This document shows, piece by piece, positions 49,242 through 56,539 of a stretch of 64,000 nt of DNA. This DNA comes from a virus, in IMG/VR virus record IMGVR_UViG_3300030333_002885, positions 1 to 64,000 of that record; one strand, 5' to 3'. The notes below the pieces were generated by a model, which was not told the origin of the DNA, did not search any database, and worked only from the letters and a program-made list of their open reading frames with translations. The position numbers were made by a program, and so were the translations under genes. Every line of letters starts with the position of its first letter. The first letter of the stretch is position 1.

Positions 49242-50260
49242 CTACTATAGGTAGTCTTATATCACCTAATGTAGCATTAGCAGAAGGAGTAGGTGGAGTT
49301 AGTGCTACTGCCAATCCCATAGCCAATAGTTCGGGCTCGGTCACGAACCAGGCAATCCAGGTTTTACAAGGTCCATATGTAACTAATACCTACGGTGGTG
49401 GGGTGTCATGTCAGGGTACGACTCTCAATATGACACCGTATGTTCAGTTTGCCGACTCTAGGAAGTGGCCATGGGAAGATTATTATAACGAACCACAATA
49501 TAACCTAACAGATGTAGAAGGAAGGACAGTTAAACAGACAGTAACAGTAAAGAATTATCCTTGGGAAGAATGGTATGATGATCGTACTAAGGATGATGGT
49601 ACTAGATGGTTTGAAGATGGAGACGATATACAAATAGAAATAGATGTTCCTGCTGCTGATGGTGTACCTGACATTGTAGGTAGTGGAGGGGAAATGACCC
49701 CGACATGGTATAAACCAATTAGAACAGATATGAGAGCGAACCAGAGTTTCAACTTAGGTATCTCTGCTACGCTTTCAATACCATTGAACAGAGGTATGCA
49801 AAGAAGATGTAAGGAGGCAGCACAGGCACAGATTAATCATCAAGTACAGTTGACATCTAACAAAAGATTGGATTTTGAAATCGCAAGATTGAAAAATTGT
49901 GGTGAGCTAAAAAAAGCTGGAATATTTTTCCACCCTGCATCGCCGTATCATAGTATATGTGCTGATGTTGTAGTAACATCTCCTGGTGGTCAGATATTAC
50001 CTCACGAACATCAGATACCACAACCTACTTGGACGCAACCTTCTTCTTCCCAAACTTCAACGGAAGTAGACCCTTCTTCTCTCGATACTGATTCGTCTGG
50101 ATCTCAGATAAAGTTGGACGGTACGGAGTCTTCCCAAGAATCTTCTGACCTTTCGCAATCACTTTCTTCACAATCGGCTTCACAACTTTCAGAAGAAGAT
50201 CAGCGAGGGGTTTTGCAAGTAGGGCAGATGTCGTTGCCACAGCAGCAATCGTTGCCGTAG
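49199..50260 (+). CDS. Third exported protein, start codon unclear
   Basis: The reading frame encodes KKRHRYNKHIYAIATIGSLISPNVALAEG, a textbook signal peptide with cleavage after ALA, but the codon before the lysines is TAT, not a start; no ATG, GTG or TTG lies nearby in frame. The ATG at 48932 is in frame but would overlap the real upstream gene by 310 bases. A -1 slip on the AAAAAG at 49202 from the upstream gene would enter this frame. The mature part (VTNQAIQVLQGPYVTNTYGGGVSCQG, then a basic helix region) looks genuine. The last 236 bases are antisense to the next gene. Confidence 0.45.
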   Translation, partial: YKKRHRYNKHIYAIATIGSLISPNVALAEGVGGVSATANPIANSSGSVTNQAIQVLQGPYVTNTYGGGVSCQGTTLNMTPYVQFADSRKWPWEDYYNEPQYNLTDVEGRTVKQTVTVKNYPWEEWYDDRTKDDGTRWFEDGDDIQIEIDVPAADGVPDIVGSGGEMTPTWYKPIRTDMRANQSFNLGISATLSIPLNRGMQRRCKEAAQAQINHQVQLTSNKRLDFEIARLKNCGELKKAGIFFHPASPYHSICADVVVTSPGGQILPHEHQIPQPTWTQPSSSQTSTEVDPSSLDTDSSGSQIKLDGTESSQESSDLSQSLSSQSASQLSEEDQRGVLQVGQMSLPQQQSLP

Positions 50261-50936
50261 TAGATACTACAGGTATAGATGGTAGAAATTGCTCTATTGT
50301 TGGAACAGGTTCCCATATGGTTTCACATATCTTACCATCAGGTGTCAATTTATATTCTTTAACTTTCTCTGTACCTGCCTGATTCAGGTCTCCTATGCGT
50401 CTTGCATTGAGTGGAGGACATTCTACAGGTCCATCGTTATTTCCTCCTGCTGGAGGTGGTGGAGGAGTATCTAAATCAGGAGATGGTGGTTTACCAGTAT
50501 CGACACCTTCTGCTTCTTCTTGTTCTTGAGTAATAGTTTGCCAAGTTAATTCTCTATAATCATAATCAGGTGGTTCATAGTATGGAGCACCAGCATCACA
50601 CAATACTACATTTCCTTTGGGGTCATCATTGACCAGCATTTTATTTTTATTTCCTTCAAACTTAGTATTATTCTCCTTACTTACCTTAACACAACCAGGC
50701 ATATTAACAATAGGAGTTCCAACTCTTTCAGTAACAGGAACTACTACTGGTATTGCTTGAGATGGTTCTACTAACCATATGCGAGCATCAGCAATCTTAT
50801 TAACACCAACCTTTTGTATATTTGTATTACCAATTCGTCTGGTTCCGATAAACTGGATACCACTATTGTCAACTCGTATCAGAGGGATACCAGTACCGTT
50901 AACTTCTACCTTAGGTATATTATTAATTTCGCTCAT
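50025..50936 (-). CDS. Membrane-anchored hypothetical, 303 aa
   Basis: A minus-strand protein with a beta-rich N-terminal 150 residues, a Pro/Gly-rich linker (DTPPPPPAGGNNDGP) and a C-terminal hydrophobic segment (IPVVSTTATIAAVATTSALLAKPLADLLL) followed by a basic tail. It starts 13 bases inside the 3' end of the small membrane gene at 50923. It ends convergent with, and overlapping, the third exported gene. Structural or cell-surface roles are possible, but no domain is recognised. Confidence 0.65.
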   Translation of the reverse strand: MSEINNIPKVEVNGTGIPLIRVDNSGIQFIGTRRIGNTNIQKVGVNKIADARIWLVEPSQAIPVVVPVTERVGTPIVNMPGCVKVSKENNTKFEGNKNKMLVNDDPKGNVVLCDAGAPYYEPPDYDYRELTWQTITQEQEEAEGVDTGKPPSPDLDTPPPPPAGGNNDGPVECPPLNARRIGDLNQAGTEKVKEYKLTPDGKICETIWEPVPTIEQFLPSIPVVSTTATIAAVATTSALLAKPLADLLLKVVKPIVKKVIAKGQKILGKTPYRPTLSEIQTNQYREKKGLLPLKFGKKKVASK

Positions 50937-51189
50937 TTGGTACTACCTGTTTATAATCTTGTTGAGGTACTGTTAAACCTTTAACTGGACCTGAGGATTT
51001 TGGCCAAGCATTCACTAATTGTTTATATACTTCCTCTCTAACTACTTGTCTTATTTTCTCTATTTGTGCATCCTCTCGTTTTTGGGGACCACCAGTTTGT
51101 TGGTCAATAACATGATTACCACCAACAACTGCACCAGTACCAACTACAACAACTGCTGTTCCAGTTGATGCTATTTTCTGAAAGTCCAT
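50923..51189 (-). CDS. Small membrane protein, 88 aa
   Basis: A short N-terminal segment (KIASTGTAVVVVGTGAVVGGNHV) of glycine and valine could span the membrane once, followed by a charged helix and a polar end. It is the first gene of a minus-strand pair under a late promoter at 51209. Function unknown. Confidence 0.62.
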   Translation of the reverse strand: MDFQKIASTGTAVVVVGTGAVVGGNHVIDQQTGGPQKREDAQIEKIRQVVREEVYKQLVNAWPKSSGPVKGLTVPQQDYKQVVPNERN

Positions 51190-51208
51190 CTATTTATTAG
51201 TAACGAAG

Positions 51209-51215
51209 TATTTAT
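51209..51215 (-). promoter_or_regulatory. Minus-strand late promoter ATAAATA
   Basis: The plus strand shows TATTTAT. The predicted start near 51203 gives a 14-base leader for the gene at 51189. It is divergent from the plus-strand late promoter at 51222. Confidence 0.6.
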
Positions 51216-51221
51216 CCATGA

Positions 51222-51228
51222 CTAAATA
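51222..51228 (+). promoter_or_regulatory. Late promoter CTAAATA for the second fibre block
   Basis: CTAAATA lies 32 bases before the ATG at 51260, with GAGAG as ribosome site. Confidence 0.62.
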
Positions 51229-51259
51229 ACATCAGCACAATGTATCTTATAATAGAGAG

Positions 51260-54200
51260 ATGCCTTTAAATAAGTTAGAGAATTTTATTAAGAATACTGA
51301 GGGTAGGATTCTCTATGTTAATCCAAATGACTTGGACTCTACCGATAGTATTACTAATCAGGGTAACTCTTTAACCAAACCCTTCAAAACGATACAGAGA
51401 GCACTGTTAGAATCTGCTAGATTCTCATATCAGTCAGGTATTGATAACGATGAAAGTGATAAGACAACAATTCTAATATATCCAGGTGAACACCAAATTG
51501 ATAACAGACCTGGATTTGCTATTAAACCAGATCCAACAGATCCTACCAGAGCAAAGGTTGTATCTCCTGCTGGTGCAGAAACTTTAGGTACAGCAACACT
51601 TAGTCTTTCATTGACTAGTGAATGGGATCTTACTGTAGAAGATAATATTCTTTACAAATTTAATTCAGTACATGGTGGAGTTATAGTACCTCGTGGTACA
51701 TCCATCGTAGGTATGGACCTCAGAAAGACTAAACTCCGTCCATTATATGTTCCAAACCCTACAGATGATACTGTTCCTGAGTCTGCTATATTCAGAATTA
51801 CTGGTAACTGCTACTTCTGGCAGTTCTCATTCTTTGATGGATTAACAGAAGGATTAGTATATACTGACCATCAACAGTTTACAGCACAGAACCAGTCTAA
51901 ACCAACATTTTCACACCATAAGTTAACATGCTTTGAGTATGCTGATGGTATTAATGATGTCAAGGGATATGATAATACTGATCTTAGCATGTATTATTAC
52001 AAGCTAAGTTATGCTTATCAAGAACCAACAGGTCGTGCTATTAACTATGAGTGGCCAAACTTTGAGGGAGACTTTGATGCAGTTCGTGAGGAATATGAGA
52101 TAGTTGGTGCTCTTGGTACTGACCCATTAATTATATCATCAATTATATCTGGTGATGGACTAACACCTACTGCTCAGATAACTGTAACTACACAGGGATC
52201 ACATGGATTAACTGCTGGTACTCCAATTAAGATTAGTGGAGTTAATGTTAGTCAATATAATGTATCAACACAGGTACAGAGTGTCATATCAGATACTGAA
52301 TTTACATATTTAATTACTAATTTCCCCAATAATTTACCTGCTAAACCTACTAATATTACTGCTGCTAGAGTAACTATTGAATCTGATACTGTTAAGGGTG
52401 CATCACCTTATATCTTTAACTGTTCAATGAGATCAGTTTATGGTATGAATGGAATGAAGGCAGATGGATCTCAAGCAACTGGTTTCCGTTCAATGGTTGT
52501 TGCTCAGTTCACTGGTATTTCATTGCAGAAAGATGATAGAGCATTTACAAAATATAACCCTGAGACAAGATTGTATGAATCTATATCATATAGCACAGTT
52601 AAAGGAGCACAATTAGCAGCAGAATCTAGTTCTACTGACCCAAGCACTGTATATCACTTAGATTCAAGAGCAATATACAGAAAAGGATGGGAACAAGCTC
52701 ATGTTACTATAAAGAAAGATGCTGTCTTGCAGATAGTATCTGTGTTCGCTATTGGATTTAATGCACATCTATTAGGAGAGAGTGGTGCTGACGCATCTAT
52801 TACTAACTCTAACTCTAACTTTGGTCAGTATGCTTTAGTTACTGATGGATTTAGAAATAGTGCATTCCCTAGAGATGATGAAGGATATATTACTCATATT
52901 ATATCACCTGAATATGTACCAACATTCTCAGAAGATTTAGATAATATTACATATTTCCAGTTGGATGTACCTAAAACACAACAGGCAGGTATATCTTCAC
53001 ATCTATATCTCTCTGGATTTAATAAGCAAGACTTGTCTCCATTATCATTAACACAGGGATATAGACTTGGTGCTAACTTGAATGAAAATCTATATGTTTC
53101 TATTGGTGGTAGTGAGTTTAGTTCTCCAGTCTACATGCCAGAGAATGTAGTAGTTGGTTTGCAGACTGCTAGTGTTGGTATCAATTCTAATAGAGGTACT
53201 AAGTTTAGTACAGCTAGTGTACCTAATGCTAATTATGAGATGACCGTACAGGATATAGGTATTATTAGTGGTGAGAGTATTCGTGTCTTTAGTGATTATG
53301 GTGATCTTCCTGAAGGTTTATCACCCAATACAGTATATTATGCTATTAAAGTTGATCCTACTACACTTAAGGTTGCTAAGACATTCTCTAATGCAATTAA
53401 TAACATTCCTATCTCATTATATGGTGGTAGTAATTTAAGAATTGAAAGTAGAGTTAGTGATAAAGATCCTAGTGTAATAGGACATCCAGTACAATGGGAT
53501 CCTAATCAGAATAACTGGTATGTATTAACAGAAACTAATAGTGACATTTATAACGAACTTGTTAATAATACTAATGTTAATAGTATAGATGCAACAGACT
53601 CTTCATACTTTAAGAGATATGAGGATAAGAGAGGTATTGAGAACAAACTATACAAGGTTCGTTATGTAATACCTAAGGAGTCTGACAACTCTAGAAATCC
53701 TGTAGACGGGTTTATTCTTCAGAATACGGGTTCTACTGGTTTTGCTAAGACTGCTGATATTACTGCTACAAGTATTACAGCACAGGATAATAATTATAAG
53801 AGATCTTATGGTTTCATTGCTACATGTAGTGAAACATCTGATACTGTCACAGTTAGAGCAGAGTTACCACACAATGTTAAGGTTGGTGATATTGTATATA
53901 CTCAAAATATTGCAGATTCAAATAATACTCTAGCAGTAGATAATAAAGGATATAATGGTTACTATGAGGTAACTGCTGTACCTAATAATATGGAGTTCCA
54001 GTATAGTAATACTGATATTGAAGGTGATAAGAAGAATACTGGTAATTATATTGAGGAGAATTCTAATAGAACTATTGATCTACCTAGATTCTCTATTAAT
54101 GATAATAAGGGTAACTTTGACATCTATAGATCTACAGTTATATCTGATTGGGCTAAAGATGAGAGTGATGGTGTTTATATATTAGAAGTATTAGCATCTG

Positions 54201-56512
54201 ACTATGCACCACCAACAGAATTTACAGATCAGAAGTATAGTCAACAGGTTACTGATTTCTATCCACAGTTAGATAGAGATAATATAAGAAAGAACCCACC
54301 ACCAACTGTATCATTTGCAAGAAGAGATCCTATTGGTAGAGTTGATACTAATAGTCTTCTTAACTCTGTAACTAGAGAGTCAATAGATAAGTTTACTAAG
54401 AACTTTGGTGTAGGTATTGCTATATCCAGTGTTACTCCTGTATCTGCTGGTATAGCAACTATTCAACTTACAGGTCAGCATACTTATAATGGTTTTGTTG
54501 AGTATGAGAACCTCTCACCATATAATAGTGGTGCTGGATTTGCTGAAACTACCAAATATAATGTCAGATTGTTAGATAGTCTTGGTGGTTGGGATGGTGC
54601 AACAGCTACTGTTGTTGTAGGTGTTGGTTCTACTCAAATTACTGGTCTTACTATACAATCTCCTGGTTCTGGTTATCAGGGTGGTGAAACATTATTCCCT
54701 GAGAATTTTGCTGGTGCATCTATTGGAGTACCAACTACAGGTATTATAAGCAATGTTAATGATGGAATACAAGTAACTGGTGCTGGTGAGACTACTGGTG
54801 GATACTTTAGAATTGTTGGTGTTCCAACTAAGGATTCTATTACTATTGGTATATCTACCTTAGATCCAACAATTAATGCACACCAATACATCTATAGAAT
54901 TGGACCTACTGTTGCCATAGCATCTACAGAGTTTGATAGTACTACAGGTATTACTACATTTGTTACATCTAGTGCTCATGGGTTGAGACAGGGTGGACAG
55001 TTTACTCTTATTAATGCTAATAATGAGAAGGTAGGAGACTTTTATACCACTAACATTCTAAGTGGTGTTACATCATTTACATCTAGAACTGTTACAGATC
55101 CAACAGTGTCTAGTAACTATAGAATAATACAACATGCTTTCTCTGATAATAATCAACCAGTAAATGTTACTGAAGCTATTGGATCTAGGTTCTTTAACTT
55201 CTATGGTGGTGATTCAGTTGGTCTTAAGACTGATATTACTACTACAGATACATCATTACCAGTACAACATGCTAGTGGTATTGGTACTGGTAACAGATTC
55301 CAATTAGGTGACTATCTAGAAATTGGTGAGGAGATAGTTCGTGTAGTAAGCACTGGTCTTGGTGGAGCAGCAAATGATGCACTTACGGTTGTTCGTGGTG
55401 CAATGGGTACAGTTCCTAAGACACATAGTATAGACTCTATTCTTAAGAAGATTAAACTTCTAGCAGTAGAGACTAGACGACCATCTATTCTTAGAGCATC
55501 AGGTCACACATTTGAATACCTTGGTTATGGTCCAGGTAACTATTCAACATCATTGCCACAGGTTCAGAACAGATCACTGAGTGAAGTTGAAGAATATCTT
55601 GCACAGGCACAGAATAGAGGTGGTGGTTCAGTTGTATATACTGGACTGAATAACAGAGGTGACTTCTTCATTGGTAATAAGAAGATTAACTCTGCTACTG
55701 GACAGGAAAAATCATTCGACATTCCTATTCCTACTATTACTGGTGAGGATCCATCTGCTAACTCTATTGTAGTTGATGAAATTACAGTTAAGCAGAGAAT
55801 TAATGTTGAGGGTGGACCTCAACAGAATATCCTGTCACAGTTTGATGGTCCTGTTACATTTACCAATGATGTAAACTTCACTGGTAAGGTTGTATCTAGT
55901 GGTAGTATTGAACTAGCAGGTGATATAGCATTTACTGGTCAGTTCCCAACTGGTGCAGATATCAATAATATACAGATTGGTATTGGTACACAGAAGACTG
56001 AGATCACTACTAAATTTAATGCTGGTGATTTAGTTCTTAATGCAGCACCAGGATTTAAGGTTGCTATCGCAACTGATACTGCCTATGATGCACCAGTGTT
56101 CTTTAATGAACAGACTAACATTAGTGGATTCACTACCTTTAGTGGTGATGTATTCTTTAGTGGTGCTGGTGTTACATTCTGTGGTGGTCCAATTCACTGC
56201 TGTGATGATATTATCGCATTCTATGGTCAATCATCTGATGCTACATTAAAAGAGAACATATCCACATTGGATAATCCTCTTGAGAAACTTGTTGGTATTC
56301 GTGGTACTGAATATGATTGGAAGGAAGGTAACAAGAACTATCAAGGACATGATATTGGTGTCATTGCCCAAGATGTTGAAAAGGTTCTTCCAGAAGCAGT
56401 ATCAACTAAACCTGACGGCACTAAGGGTGTCCATTATAATAAACTAATTCCTCTATTAATAGAGGCAGTCAAAGACTTATCACAACAGGTCGATGACATC
56501 AAAGATAAATAA
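51260..56512 (+). CDS. Giant tail fibre with S74 intramolecular chaperone, 1750 aa
   Basis: The N-terminal part begins with ILYVNPNDLDSTDSITNQGNSLTKPFKTIQRAL, the usual entry of pectate-lyase-like beta-helix fibres, and continues in long beta repeats. A GxGY module occurs near residue 1135 (PGSGYQGGETL). The last 90 residues form a peptidase S74 chaperone (SSDATLKENISTL with the autocleavage serine region, then YDWKEGNKNYQGHDIGVIAQDVEKVLPEAV), which folds the trimer and cuts itself off. A receptor-binding long fibre is likely. Confidence 0.9.
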   Translation: MPLNKLENFIKNTEGRILYVNPNDLDSTDSITNQGNSLTKPFKTIQRALLESARFSYQSGIDNDESDKTTILIYPGEHQIDNRPGFAIKPDPTDPTRAKVVSPAGAETLGTATLSLSLTSEWDLTVEDNILYKFNSVHGGVIVPRGTSIVGMDLRKTKLRPLYVPNPTDDTVPESAIFRITGNCYFWQFSFFDGLTEGLVYTDHQQFTAQNQSKPTFSHHKLTCFEYADGINDVKGYDNTDLSMYYYKLSYAYQEPTGRAINYEWPNFEGDFDAVREEYEIVGALGTDPLIISSIISGDGLTPTAQITVTTQGSHGLTAGTPIKISGVNVSQYNVSTQVQSVISDTEFTYLITNFPNNLPAKPTNITAARVTIESDTVKGASPYIFNCSMRSVYGMNGMKADGSQATGFRSMVVAQFTGISLQKDDRAFTKYNPETRLYESISYSTVKGAQLAAESSSTDPSTVYHLDSRAIYRKGWEQAHVTIKKDAVLQIVSVFAIGFNAHLLGESGADASITNSNSNFGQYALVTDGFRNSAFPRDDEGYITHIISPEYVPTFSEDLDNITYFQLDVPKTQQAGISSHLYLSGFNKQDLSPLSLTQGYRLGANLNENLYVSIGGSEFSSPVYMPENVVVGLQTASVGINSNRGTKFSTASVPNANYEMTVQDIGIISGESIRVFSDYGDLPEGLSPNTVYYAIKVDPTTLKVAKTFSNAINNIPISLYGGSNLRIESRVSDKDPSVIGHPVQWDPNQNNWYVLTETNSDIYNELVNNTNVNSIDATDSSYFKRYEDKRGIENKLYKVRYVIPKESDNSRNPVDGFILQNTGSTGFAKTADITATSITAQDNNYKRSYGFIATCSETSDTVTVRAELPHNVKVGDIVYTQNIADSNNTLAVDNKGYNGYYEVTAVPNNMEFQYSNTDIEGDKKNTGNYIEENSNRTIDLPRFSINDNKGNFDIYRSTVISDWAKDESDGVYILEVLASDYAPPTEFTDQKYSQQVTDFYPQLDRDNIRKNPPPTVSFARRDPIGRVDTNSLLNSVTRESIDKFTKNFGVGIAISSVTPVSAGIATIQLTGQHTYNGFVEYENLSPYNSGAGFAETTKYNVRLLDSLGGWDGATATVVVGVGSTQITGLTIQSPGSGYQGGETLFPENFAGASIGVPTTGIISNVNDGIQVTGAGETTGGYFRIVGVPTKDSITIGISTLDPTINAHQYIYRIGPTVAIASTEFDSTTGITTFVTSSAHGLRQGGQFTLINANNEKVGDFYTTNILSGVTSFTSRTVTDPTVSSNYRIIQHAFSDNNQPVNVTEAIGSRFFNFYGGDSVGLKTDITTTDTSLPVQHASGIGTGNRFQLGDYLEIGEEIVRVVSTGLGGAANDALTVVRGAMGTVPKTHSIDSILKKIKLLAVETRRPSILRASGHTFEYLGYGPGNYSTSLPQVQNRSLSEVEEYLAQAQNRGGGSVVYTGLNNRGDFFIGNKKINSATGQEKSFDIPIPTITGEDPSANSIVVDEITVKQRINVEGGPQQNILSQFDGPVTFTNDVNFTGKVVSSGSIELAGDIAFTGQFPTGADINNIQIGIGTQKTEITTKFNAGDLVLNAAPGFKVAIATDTAYDAPVFFNEQTNISGFTTFSGDVFFSGAGVTFCGGPIHCCDDIIAFYGQSSDATLKENISTLDNPLEKLVGIRGTEYDWKEGNKNYQGHDIGVIAQDVEKVLPEAVSTKPDGTKGVHYNKLIPLLIEAVKDLSQQVDDIKDK
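56505..56511 (+). promoter_or_regulatory. Late promoter ATAAATA
   Basis: ATAAATA overlaps the stop of the giant fibre, 29 bases before the ATG at 56540. Confidence 0.62.
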
Positions 56513-56539
56513 CTCAAAGGTCTTGCCTACTAAAAGATA

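Noticed and set aside
51191-51197. ATAAATA on the minus strand directly before 51189
   Set aside because: A start six bases downstream would fall after the ATG; the box at 51209-51215 has the right distance.
51248-51253. TATAAT before the giant fibre ATG
   Set aside because: It is only six bases from the start codon, leaving no room for a transcript start and ribosome site; the CTAAATA at 51222 fits better.
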